Positions 21,238-32,262 of a stretch of 64,000 bases of DNA are shown here, one piece after another. The notes beneath the pieces are model-generated. The model was not told the DNA's origin. It saw nothing but the letters and a program-made list of their open reading frames with translations, and did no database searches. Positions within the stretch are counted from its first letter, which is position 1. Each line of letters begins with the position of its first letter. The translations under genes and the position numbers were made by a program. This DNA is from Suillus spraguei (lineage: Eukaryota; Basidiomycota; Agaricomycetes; Boletales; Suillaceae). Location: positions 1 to 64,000 of the forward strand of contig JABCPU010000082.1 of NCBI GenBank assembly GCA_016800925.1, given 5' to 3'.

Positions 21238-21890
21238 AACCCTACTCAATAACAGTTTATTTCTTCAGTTTATTTGCTGTTTGAGCAATAAGCAATGGGA
21301 AATAAACTGTCAGAGTTATTGAGTGGCAGTTTATTTGCGAGTTTATTTCATTGGCAAAGATGTCGGAGTAAACTGAGTCTGATTGGGTGCTGAGCCACCA
21401 AAGCACAAAGATTTACTGATATTGAGCACTATGAGTGACTACTGGAGCAAAGATAGACTACTAGTAGGAGCTTGAGCTCTTGCTTGCTTCATGGGACCAT
21501 GTCCACATCTACCATATCTACTACTGTGTCTGTCCCATCGTCAATGGTCCCAGGCCACCGATCTGAGTGTAATTGCAATGAGCTGATCCCCAGAGTCTTT
21601 GGCCTTGGCGAGGAGCACAACTGCAAGATTTTCCAAGAGGTTTGTTGTATTCTCTTTTGCTTCTCCGTTGGCACTGATGTTGTCTATGTACTGAGTTATT
21701 GCGCGCCATGATGACTATACTGCTGGTCTCCAGTTCACGGTAAAGTGCCAGCAAGTCATGTGGCTGCTCGTGTTTCACTCTCTGTGTCAGGAACAGCATC
21801 TGAACCTTACGTGACAGTTTGTTCCAGTTTATTTCATTATGAGCGCTCAAAAAAATAAATTGAAGAAATAAAGTGTCATTGAGTAGGGTT
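21238..21890. mobile_element. Non-autonomous DNA transposon with inverted ends, 653 bp
   Basis: The left end AACCCTACTCAATAACAG is matched in inverted orientation by the right end, which read inwards is AACCCTACTCAATGACAC. The match continues through TTTATTTCTTC for about 40 bp with few mismatches. Copies of an AGTTTATTT-type motif occur repeatedly inside both ends. TAT lies immediately outside each end (21235-21237 and 21891-21893), consistent with a 3-bp target duplication. No transposase is encoded; a minus-strand frame at 21521-21850 has no similarity I know. A 3-bp duplication would suit PIF/Harbinger-like mobilisation, but this is not established. Confidence 0.7.
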
Positions 21891-22008
21891 TATGCATTAT
21901 GTTGGGGGAAACCCATATGCAACATACATAAGGATTTCGTGCAGAATTGCGTGTGCTAGAGTTGATGCGTGGACTCTTGGGACACACGGACTCGTGGGAC
22001 TATCTAGT

Positions 22009-22390
22009 ATATCTGGAGAAATGGAATTCAGCCAGATGAAATTACGTTGACTGGACAACTATGTTAAAAATCAGAATATGATATATGACAGCTGAATGTG
22101 TACTGACCCACCCATACTCTTTAGATACCGTTTACTCTTGCAATATAAAGGCAATCACAAAACCAGGAACACAGACTCCCAGAGTCACATGAGAGACGTC
22201 CACTAAAAATGTTTGGTTACTCTGACTCACAGCCAAACTGAAAACTACTCCATATGCATGCAAGAAAAACCACCAGAAGCACAGTTATGTTGATGAAGTG
22301 CAAGATCACAGAATATTATGGAACTGTCAATCTGATAGTGTGTGAGCTCGAGGTGAAAAATACAAATGTCCTGTAATGATTGAGCATTGA
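22009..22390 (-). pseudogene. Intron-containing fragment of YVC1 (vacuolar channel)
   Basis: Read on the minus strand, the stretch matches 54212-54627 of the YVC1 gene. Shared blocks include GAGCTCACACACTATCAG, TTGCACTTC-TCAACATA, CTTCTGGTGGTTTTTCTTGC, GACGTCTCTCATGTGACTC and TTCTCCAGATAT. The fragment spans the exons for the first membrane segments and the introns between them, so it is a DNA-level copy, not a retroposed mRNA. Small indels break all frames. The likely source, the intact gene, lies 31 kb downstream on the other strand. Confidence 0.85.
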
Positions 22391-22752
22391 GGTGTGATGA
22401 GCTCGACTCGGAAGGAGCTGAAACGGTGGCTTAAACCTTAGATTGTTGGTGGATAAATACAGTAGCTAGTTTGTGTGTACGCTACACGTTTGTCAGTGGG
22501 TTCCCTGTGCAATCAAGTTAGATTGTACTTCGACGACATGTCTGAGACTTGCGGATAACTCAACAAATCCCTCTATTTTCGACTCACTACTTGTGATAGA
22601 CATCCTACGCTCACTTACAGCATTGCAAGATGATCAAGGACAGAGTGCAACGAGATTCACCTCGATGATGCAGTCAATCAAGCATGGCCCATCAACTTGA
22701 TTTCTGGCAAATTCCCACCTGCCTGTCAGAACTTAAGAAAAGACTTGATAAG

Positions 22753-22912
22753 GATGATGAGAATGTCTGCAAGACGCTGAAGAGTGAGACCATCTGCAGT
22801 ATGATATGTCCTCAGGGAAGTCATAAAAGGAGAGGTGAGATCGTATATTTAGGGAGGTGAAGCAAATATGCAGATGGTCTCACTCTTCAGCATCTTGCAG
22901 GCATTCTCATCA
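22753..22912. repeat. Inverted repeat beyond the NPR3 3' end
   Basis: GATGAGAATGTCTGCAAGAC-GCTGAAGAGTGAGACC-ATCTGCA on the left (22753-22798) faces its complement on the right (22869-22912), with only a few mismatches over about 45 bp and a spacer of about 70 bp. A transcript through it would fold into a long hairpin. It may be the remnant of two head-to-head repeat ends. Neither arm belongs to the NPR3 coding sequence, which ends at 23040. Confidence 0.7.
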
Positions 22913-23039
22913 TTTTCAACAAGGATAGCAGGGTCCTTGCAAACACACTGCCAGGATAGTGAGTGTCTTAGTTGCACTTCCAAATACTCAAGAGTCACAA
23001 ATATGTGTAGCCTGACGGTCCCAAGGGCAAATAATATAG

Positions 23040-25529
23040 TCACGCAGGATGCAAGAAAGTTTGTAGCTACGTAGTGCGTCAGTGTGGGGCAATCGACAAA
23101 ACACGGAACGTACATATTCTTCATAATGATGCAGCACCTCTCGAAGTTGTTTGCGTGATATCTCTGCTGTGTAGAGGATCTCGTCATCCGTTCGCTTACC
23201 GTCAAAGTACTGATTGATCCTGATAATGTGTCAAAGGGATGTGAGTAAACAAGCAAATCGAAAACTGACAGTGCAAATCGTCTTGCGATATATTCATCCT
23301 TCCCCTCCGACATAGCTGCCAACCACTTTCGCTCCAACGGGCTCGCTGTTCCCGGATCGCTAATCATCGAAGGCTCAAGGGTATCCTCAGATGATCCCCA
23401 ACCAACATTTTCCTCTCCTGAATCTTCTGCAGATATTTCGTCAAAGACATCTTCAGCTTCTTCAAGCAGTATCGACTCTGATACATCGCTGGGCTTGCTC
23501 TGCCCCGAGTCCATAGACCGTCTCGAATATCGCCTAGCAGCTTTGGGCGAAAGTGACAACCAAGGCACGTTTATTCGTGGATGCTCGTGTGCATCACCTA
23601 CGCCATAGTCGCCCCTGCGGCTACTTCTGCGACGCTCGCGAAGACGGTGACTCGCCAGTCGCTCTAGCTTCCGTTCATGTGCTTGTCTGACATGGACTTT
23701 GAGCTCAGCAGTGGCAACTACACGCACGTGCAGATGCAGTGTAATAAGGAGGTCCCGTTTCAGCATCCAAACCACGACTTCGTGGTATAGAGATATGAGA
23801 TCCTTGGACTGCACGACTGTTGCGAAAAAGTGGTTATCGGCCTGCTTAGAATTAGAATTAGAGATCGTGGCCATAAGCACAGGGAGGGGTAAGATAGATG
23901 GCTGTGGGAAATCACGTTTGAATTCACCAGCAAGAATTGCAAGCCTGCATTCAAATTAATTGATTACAAATTTGAGGAACTATATTATACACTAACGGTT
24001 TATCAAACTTAGGAGCAATCGAAAATATAGTCTTCAATCCATTGTGAACTGTGTCGACAATCTTGGCCCGTCGGTGGTGAACTAACCAGCGAACAGTTGG
24101 ATATACCTGGGAATGTAGGTCCCAATCAAGTAAACTCGCCATGTCTGCCAGTCTGAAAACGCTGTCATCTTGAATATCAACGATACGAAAGTAGACTCAC
24201 GATAATGTAACAGAAGCGGTTTCAAGAAACTTGATCAAGCCCTCTGCCAGGCTTCTCTCTTCAGCGTGCACGTGCGACCCTCTCAAGTTCATATACGGAT
24301 CCAGTTCCTGGTCAGTATCAAGGAGAAGTAAACTTTTCCAAGGCACAAGGGATGGCAGGCGCCACCCAAAACTGAGCTCGCGGCCCCATAGCTGAGAATC
24401 GGTTTGATTCTCGAGACGGCCCACGAATCCGAGTTCAAATTCCTCTTCGCTGTGCAATAGGTGGTCCAGATAAGGAGGGAGCTGCAGTTCGAGGGGGAGA
24501 TCATTGAGAGTGATGTGGGCCATGTTAGATGATTTTATAGCATCATAGAGATTTTTCATTGCCGTAGCAATGGATGACACTCGTTGTGCGTGCAATGCAA
24601 AGTCAGAGAAATGCTCTCCTAGACATGCATGTCAGCAATATGTACTCCGCAACTGCCGGGCGCGACTAACCTTTGACTATATACTCTGTTTCAAGCGAAC
24701 CAATTGCATCGCACTCCAATTCTACAAAGTTTGACAGGACCTGTTCTTGGAAAAGCACGGCAGTAACAGTAAATGCAATTTGTTCGTAGATCGTGTCGAA
24801 ATATCTTGCAACATTCCCCGAGGCTGATGATGATGGGTCTGGTAAATCGAACACAAGGACAAGATGAAACATGTGCAGCCACGAGCTTTTGGGCGTCGTG
24901 GTAGAGTGTGCATCTCCACCCAGAGAGACTTCAGAGATATCTTTGTCTGGTAGATTGGATTCCCGATGTCGAGACCCACGACCTCGTGAGCCAGTTTTGT
25001 ATCTCTCTGGCTTGAAACGCCATATGCCATCTGGTTCTGCACAGACGGGATGCCCAGCGAAGACGAGGTTATCAATGACGAGCTCAAATTTCTGGTGGCA
25101 TAGGTGTCTCTGCGGGCATAGCATTCCAGCTAGGAATTGGGCAGTGTAGTCAAACAAACATTGGTACTCATTCGCGACGGGGTCGATTTCTCTTCGCTCA
25201 TCGTTGCAAGGAGAGTCACGACCTGATGCTGGAATAGCGGAACAGGAGAAAGACATGGACCTGTCGCGACTCTCGGCGGGTCTCCTCCACGCGTAGTCAT
25301 CTATATTGACATCTACGGCACCCTCCATGTGCGTTTCGGCTAAGGCATTTGAATTGTCTAAGTAATGTGATGCACGCCAAGGGTTGTCTAACTCGAGACC
25401 ATCGACAGGTGGACGTGGACGGGAGAGTCTGGGTCTAGTATTCTCCACGAACGGTGGCCATCGATGAACAACGTTTGGCCCCTTTGCTGACGAGGTTACC
25501 AGTAAAATTGCCAGGAGTGTTTCAGCCAT
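23040..25529 (-). CDS. NPR3: Nitrogen permease regulator 3 (NPR3/NPRL3), multi-exon
   Basis: The product belongs to the NPR3 family, a subunit with NPR2 of the SEACIT/GATOR1 complex that restrains TORC1 at the vacuole when amino acids are scarce. The first exon (25529 to about 24673) opens with ETLLAILLVTSSAKGPNVVHRWPP, the NPR3 longin-domain signature, and has the CHQKFELVIDNLVFAGHPV block. Exon 2 carries HFSDFALHAQRVSSIATAM and continues to DDLPLELQLPPYL-like text; exon 3 covers the SQVYPTVRWLVHHRRAKIVD segment. The last large exon holds a winged-helix-type end (YFDGKRTDDEILY, ISRKQLREVLHHYEEY) reached through a 52-nt intron with a GTCAGT donor. A short final exon LQTFLHPA ends with TGA at 23040. 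All splice junctions keep frame. It is the only apparently intact host gene in the 26.1-kb block. Confidence 0.88.
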
Positions 25530-26550
25530 GCGACAAAAAGGTTATGAAGCCCTTTAAGAGCAGGTAAGTAAGTCAGAGACCAGTGATAAGGTAGACGTCA
25601 TGCGGATTCGGTTTCCCAATACTATCCGTTACGCTCATTTCGTGACGGTCCACTAATTCGTGATTTTTGTCTACAGCACTCAATTTTAAAGCAATTACTT
25701 AGCTACTTCACTGGGTATGTTCTACATATTATACTAGCATATTCCAAGTGAAACAAAACAAAACCATTCAGAGATGGTGAAGATCATGTTTTCAGCGTGA
25801 CGCCTGCAAAAATCCGTCACCTGCCTTGCTGCCAATGTCGGACATTAGATTTAACAGCTGCAATCCATGACACATCGGGGTTATCGATATTTAGGACAGG
25901 TTTATATGTTGTGCAAAATGTGAAGAAAATATTTGAAATTCAAACTAACATAAAACTAGGTACACAACTTCAAAATTTGCCAGTGTTTTATGTGTAATCC
26001 AAAATATCAAGCATCCACAACCATATTTCCACAGACAATATGTCAACAAATATAAGAAATATGATCAAAACTTATATGCTTGCTTCAATTTAAAGTTTAA
26101 TCTTCACATAAAATTTCGGACAAAACTTAGATGGGACAATATACTTGCCAATATATCAAGTTTTGCCTGACAATTAGACGTCCCTCAAAATTTTAAGTGT
26201 ATGCCGGTGACAGAATGTCATGACAAAACTTCAAGTTTTGTCTGCAGATGAAATAAATCATCTGATCATCGCCTGCCCACTGTTCACTCATGGCCTGAAT
26301 TCGTTACCTGGTGCAACATGGCAAATTTTCACAACAAGACAGACCAATGACTGGAGATGCAGATGGTGTTTGAGTCTGAGAAGGCATCTGAGAGAGAGTA
26401 CCTGGAATGCTAGAAGCACTTGTAGCAGGTGATGAGTGAGATTTGTCAAATGGTCTGAGAGTGAACAAAACAACTCAAAGCAACTTTGTCGAGGACTGTG
26501 AATGCAAGTGAGCAGAGTGATTTTGAATGACAGTCTAAATGATTGTCTGA
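25530..26550. other. No supported gene; AT-rich upstream region of NPR3
   Basis: The first few hundred bases should hold the NPR3 promoter (minus strand). The rest is AT-rich with no supported gene. A near-perfect palindrome GACAAAACTT-C-AAGTTTTGTC at about 26222-26242 and related AAGTTTTG motifs at 26157 and 26120 hint at an old repeat, but I could not find its ends. Confidence 0.4.
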
Positions 26551-26556
26551 CAAGGT

Positions 26557-27912
26557 ATTATGTCAGAAAAAACCTAAGGGCCATTACAATGCCGCTGGAT
26601 TACAAGTTTGGCTAGTGCCTTGAAAGGCGCCTTATAAGACCTTACAAGGCATCAAATGACTACAATTTGGTACTGTAGCGGTGTCTTGCTACTTAAGGGT
26701 CTTATATAGAACATGTATACAGTGACAACACAACTGTACAGGGATAAGACTTCTTGCTAGTCCTTAAGTACACGGTCTCCGACTTTTCTACTTTGTGAGA
26801 GATAATGTGCTGAGTTCTTGGGTGGGTATCTTTCAATGGTCTGTCTCTTGAAGATCTGTGTGAAAGTGTTGAGTTTGGGATTTGAAGTAGTGTTGTATAG
26901 TAGGTATGTTTCACCCTAGTAGATCGTGTTTCAACCTATAAAAGTCTGTTTCAACTTTGTCGTGTTCTCCGAGTGCGTGTCTCCCCTTACGTTGAAAGAG
27001 AGAGTCTTTAGATCTGTATATGTAAAGCTTAGTCTGAGAGCTGTTAGATATTATATAGTCAACCCCTGTAAGGTAGTATATAATGCAGAGTAGATATAGA
27101 TTTCTTAGTCTTACTTCAAGGCTAGATTGCCTGCACTTTTAGTTCTTATGGTTCTCACATGGTCAGAGACAAGAGTTTCAAGTGGGAAGCTGTTATTACA
27201 GGTGAAAATGGACTCCTTATATACCTTTTGGAGGCCCTGCTTACTAAGCATGATTCTACACATAGATTGGTAAGAAACCTTCCTATTTAGTGTGTTGAGT
27301 CAGCTTATTTTACTAAGTACATTATAAATACAGTGAATTCTTACAAAGCATGACAAAAGGCTGTTGAGTCATCTCAGGGATTGGTCATGCAAAAGCTGAC
27401 AAACCAAGCCTTTTGGGTGAGCTTACTCATCCTTTATACTAAGTAGATCACAAATAAAGTTCAAATCTTACAAAGATCTTACAAAGCATGATAAATCATG
27501 ACAAAATATGATGAGTCAAGTCTGAAAGTCTTATAAATCATCAAATTTGAGAATAGAAAGTTCTGGAATAAAATGAAAGGGGATAGAATATGAAGGAACT
27601 AAATAAAAGTAAAATATATAAAAGACAATCAAAGTGTGAGCAAAAATATAGGACAACTTAGAGATATAGTATGCACTGTTGGATCTTTCCTATCACTCCT
27701 TTTTATATATTAGCTTGGTATGAATCTCATACCATGTATGACAGTGGGCTGCTTCAATGTAAGGTTGTCAAAAGGACCCTTATAAGTGCCTTATAATGTC
27801 CATTAAAAGATTATTGTACCCAATTATAATACGATAAAATGACATGTACCAACTTGGCCCTCAAAAGGTATTATATGGTATCTGAAGGCCGGAAACTTTT
27901 TTCTGACATAAT
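26557..27912. mobile_element. Non-autonomous element with 16-bp terminal inverted repeats
   Basis: Both ends carry ATTATGTCAGAAAAAA in inverted orientation (26557-26572 and 27897-27912), and a looser match continues inward (GGCC, CCTTATAAG motifs). The interior is AT-rich and non-coding, with repeats of CTTACAAAGCATGA between 27340 and 27500. No clear target duplication is visible next to the ends, so the mobilising family is unknown. Length is 1,356 bp. Confidence 0.65.
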
Positions 27913-27995
27913 GATTGAAGAATGTTAAGATGGATAAGATTTAAGTAATTGTGCAAATCACTGTCCCGAGTGCGATTGAGTTATTTGACAAGGGC

Positions 27996-28252
27996 AATGT
28001 CACAACCCACAAACGAATTAACGCAAGGGCAGAGACTAGGACTCAAACTAAGGTTATCACAAGAGAAGAGAAAGGAGCAAGGACGTCTTGGATTGCTACT
28101 ATGTAGATACAAGAGGTTTGAACTAAAGAACTACTACAGCAAAACTAGCTAACTATATACACATATTGAAACTGAGATGTAAACTGAGTTTGAAACTACT
28201 AGCCAATCATAAAATAGAAATGAGAATCATACGATGTGATAGTTGTGACATT
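27996..28252. mobile_element. Short element with 11-bp inverted ends (MITE or solo LTR)
   Basis: AATGTCACAAC at 27996 is repeated as its exact complement GTTGTGACATT ending at 28252. The inner part starts TGTCACAACC and ends GTTGTGACA, so it could also be a small LTR (253 bp) with a TATATACA box inside. The flanking 5-mers do not match, so neither reading is proven. Confidence 0.5.
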
Positions 28253-28680
28253 GTTATGACATCATATTCTAGAAGATACTAAGATCATGTGATACTATCT
28301 TATCTTATCCGATAGCATCATAAAAGATCTCTTCTTCTTCATCAGGAAGTTCAGTTATAGAAGCAGATATGGGGATTTCAATAGGATTTGGGTTTGTCTT
28401 AGCACTGGGTTTAGACGCTTTAGGAAAATTGAGAAAGGAATAATGATTTGTGTTTGGAATTCGTGACAGGCAATGATCGAGGACATAACATCAGTCTAAG
28501 AGGATAGATAATACAGTTGTAAAGCACAATGTACATAGCAAAAAAATAAGAGACTAGGTACAACTACACATCAGAGTCTGTCCAAACTAAGCAAGACATC
28601 AGCAAAGCATGAAGGAAGTTGGTTGATGGAGTGTTCTTACCAGGCATCTTTTTTAACAGGAATTTGTAACATACCACTTT

Positions 28681-28926
28681 TTACATTGACTCAGCAGACA
28701 AACAACCAATGTTCAAGCCAGATGCAGTCCAGGCCTGCGGTCGAGTCCAGGAGACTTTCTTTACACTCCCATTGCCTGGATAATCAAACATAAGCACTGC
28801 TGAGGTTGCATATGCTAGAACAAACTTACTTTTGTCCACATAATACATTCCACAGATAAAATCAACTTCTTCCTCCACTAATGAGTCGTCAAGGTGACTT
28901 TGGTCATGGACTGAGGTGTGATATGG
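28681..28926 (-). pseudogene. Unrecognised ORF, 3' part, split by solo LTR-B
   Basis: A minus-strand frame of about 82 codons (SVHDQSHLDDSLVEEEVDF, then FICGMYYVDKSKFVLAYATS, then GNGSVKKVSWTRP) ends with TAA at 28681. Removing LTR-B (28927-30174) and one copy of the duplication joins it to an ATG-containing stretch at 30180-30212 (MSFQTSSPINTP). The text has a beta-propeller-like feel (short hydrophobic strands), but I do not recognise the family. It is probably part of a larger, decayed gene. Confidence 0.4.
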
Positions 28927-30174
28927 TGTTACAACCATGCAAGACTGGGCTACTAAGAAGTCCTGGTCTTACATGGGGTTGTACCAGAGGGACGGAAAGT
29001 CGAAGGGGCTTGGCCTCAGCTCATACGCTGTGCCCCTTACCCGAGTATGTGCCCTTAATTTCGGATGAAGTCCAAGGGGGAGTTATAGTGAAGTCCAGAT
29101 GGAGTCCGGATGAACTCTGTAGGACAGAATAGCTTGATAGAGCTCCAAAGGACTTCCAGATGAGTGCTGGAATGCGCCAGAACTATTTCCGGATGGTAGG
29201 GAGTAATGGTAAGACTACTAGAACAAGTTCCAAGTAGAATGAATGAAGGATGGACTCCTGGACCAAGTCCAGGGCAGGATAGGAGCAAAGCTCTGGAGGG
29301 AAAGATGATCCATAGATGTCGGAGGATAGGATAGGATAGATCCGGAGAACCAGAGGTCCGAAGGTCCAGAGCTCAGAGGAGCGGAAGAGTGGAGGGGCGG
29401 ATGATTGGATGATTGATGATCAGATGAGCGTAGCTCTATGGATCTTGGGGGATGTGTTGACTACTAGAGAGGAGTAGGTCCAGATATGGTGTAGAGGTAG
29501 TATAGACTACTCCAGACAAGGTCCGGAATAGAAACAGATAGGATAAGACTACCACAGGTAGAGTCGGAGGTGAATCAGATGAGAGACAGGAAATGGACGA
29601 AGTCCGAAAAGGATATAGGACAAAGGATCAAGGCTCTGGCCTAGGGAATGATCCCATAGGTCTGAGTCGGAAGCTTACAAGGGCCAGAGCCCAAGTGCGA
29701 GAACGGAAACAGATTTATATAGACATGGTAACAAGATACAGAAGTCAAAGGAATATACAGAAAGTATAGGAGAAGGCATACAATGTTCAGACTGGGGTCT
29801 GCAGGAAGTTTGTACTACAAGTTTATATACTGTAGGTAGCATGCCAGAAGGCAAGTAAGGATAGTCCGAGGCTATGTCTGAGGCATTGCAGAACACAAGG
29901 CTATGAACTCAGAAATAAGACTTGTACGAAATATCTTATCAAGACGGATGTCAAGATAACTGAAGCCAGAGGTGCAGAGATAACCGAAAGCGGACACAGG
30001 TATTAACCTAAAAGGAGTAACGTGCAGGTGCGTGGGAATAGTTTTGGATATGAGCATGGATCGGATATGGACTGGATCGGATATAGATATGGATGGATGG
30101 ATGAGTGGATTAGATATGTGAGTGGATGGGTGTTGGATGTCACTGGATTGGACCTGAATGTACGGTATATGACA
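28927..30174. repeat. Solo LTR-B, 1,248 bp, target duplication TATGG
   Basis: The sequence starts TGTTACAACC and ends GGTATATGACA, with TATGG on both sides (28922-28926 and 30175-30179). It shares with LTR-A a box of about 60 bp near one end (GGGGCTTGGCCTCAG, GCTGTGCCCCTTACCCGAGT) and the ending GTATATGACA, so it is a related but distinct gypsy family. By analogy with LTR-A the sense direction is minus, but no coding region is attached here. No internal region remains, so it formed by LTR-LTR recombination. Confidence 0.9.
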
Positions 30175-30589
30175 TATGGGGTGTTGATTGGGCTAGATGT
30201 CTGGAATGACATTCTAAATTTAAACAAGGGTAGATTCACATAATACAGTGCTCTGTCATCACAGAAAAGGGAACTTAAAGTCAGGAAGGCAAGTGGGCAA
30301 TGAAAACAATGTTAGTTGTGTGACTTCGCACTTAATTAGTTCAAGGACTTTCAGGACTTTCAGACTTTCAGTACACTTTTGAGGACATTAAGACATTGGA
30401 CACTTTAAGGACATTACCATGATAGGCATTGTTTACATTTATTTACAAAAACTCGTCCATAGTCAGAGTTCATAGTCTTATATGCCTTGTGCATTGACTC
30501 TGAACTCTCAGGTATGACACATTTATATAGATACTTAATATATGTGTGCATTGACTCTGAACTCTCAGCTTGACTTATAATAAACAACA

Positions 30590-31560
30590 CAACAATAGTT
30601 CCAGAACAGAGATACACATGACCGTACATACAGTCATGCCATGTGAATGAGGAGAAGGCCATCCACTGGGGACATTGAACTAGCGAGTAGCAAAGGACCT
30701 GGTCACTCTGAAAGTTGGTAATGAAATCAGGAGGACAATGATCATGTGAGCTCAATGGTACAAACTGTCGAGCTCCGGCCAACAAAAGCTTTGTATGTCC
30801 ATGTCAATGATCATCCTAAGGAAGTTGCATGTGAATGGAGGAAAGACACAACAATACAAATCATTGCACCAGGGGGGGGGGAAGGAAGTTCTGACCAAGT
30901 GCATGTGCAAAATTATTATGTATGTCAAAGTTCCTGGAAAGTCCATTCATCCTTCATTTGATCAGACCAGCTACTTCCCTGTACCTGTCTGCAACTGTAA
31001 GTCACTCCTGTTGGCCACCATACACATTTAATTGCTTCCCATCTTTCAAGATAGCTCAATTCTCATGTCCATGTCCCTTGGCTACAACACAACAATTTGT
31101 ATTGTCAGGTCTTTCCTCCATTCTCATGCAACTTCATCAAGATGACCATCAACACATGAAGAAATGCCAGTCGCCTGGAGCTCGAACAGTCTGTCCTGTT
31201 GAGCTAGTAGTTCCTGATGACCTTTCATCTCCATTATTGTCTTCCTCAATTACAACCACATGGCATGACTCAAGTATGTCTGCACCTCTCTCATCAACAT
31301 TCTGAGTCCTTTGCTACTCCCTCGCTCGGTGCCCTGATGGCCTTCCACCTCATCCACAGAGCATGATGCAGGTACTGTGGGTACATGTATGGAAGGCAGC
31401 AGTGAGTTATTTGGTGCACTGGGCGATACCTATGTGGTTCACAACTCCTTCCCTGGGTCATACCACCCAGACTATCTCAGTCAGAATTGACTGCCCACCC
31501 CAGCAGACTCCTCCTCAGGTCTTGACTGCGATTAACATATATATATTATTCTGTAGTTCA
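30590..31560. repeat. Dispersed unknown repeat, copy 2
   Basis: This is the second copy of the element at 9000-9990, with the same ordered blocks. In addition, part of its left side (CATGCCATGTGAATGAGGAG, AAGGCCATC, GAGTAGCAAAGGAC, 30640-30700) matches in inverted orientation the right side (GTCCTTTGCTAC, GATGGCCTT, 31305-31350). The copy therefore has internal inverted repeats, like a foldback element. A run of at least 10 G occurs near 30871. No coding capacity is recognised. Confidence 0.5.
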
Positions 31561-32262
31561 TAATATATCACATGCCCTTGCATGTGAGCGCCACTGTAAA
31601 TTTCTTGACATAAGTAATAATACTGCGATCAAGCTTTTAGCGATGAAAGTGGTGATCTGAGCAAGCTTGCGAGCATGGATAAGTCATAATATGAATGTAC
31701 TGGGCCAACCACATCCTGTACTCAGCACTCCTGTCCACCCTCTCCTTTGATAGCATGTGGTGAGGTCAAGCAGAGGGACACTAGTAAAGCAGGGGGACAG
31801 CAGTTTCGAACCCTACAAAACCAGCTTCAATTTTTGCTTCATCTTACATCAAGTAGCCAATGCCTCACTGTGCGCACAACTGTGTTGTATTCAATCTCTA
31901 TCACAATTATAACTCATTCAATACAACTGAGTGTTTACATTCATGTGCAAGCTCGATTTCTGCTGCATGGAGCCAACCCCTATTGCACTCAAACTATATT
32001 TTGTTTCAATGCGGTTCTTTGAAATCAGCAATGTACCATGCACGCAGACTTGGATGATATTGTTGCAGAACAAGATAGACAACAGCATACTACATATCTA
32101 TGTACAAAAAGAAATCTTTTACAGTGGACGTAAACTTGAACAGAATTTCCTTTTATAAGATGAACCGTGCAGCAGCAATGACTTGTAGTCTATACAATGC
32201 GGGATGCACTACATGTTGCAACAAATAATTACCCACCCATTCCCGATCACCATGCAGCCCAA
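31561..32262. other. No supported gene
   Basis: Short frames on the plus strand (31747-32022, 31860-32057) overlap each other and show no domain. The stretch lies downstream of the F-box C-terminal part on the minus strand and may contain its last exon (for example near 32160-32215, just after a possible AG acceptor), but I cannot confirm this. Confidence 0.35.
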
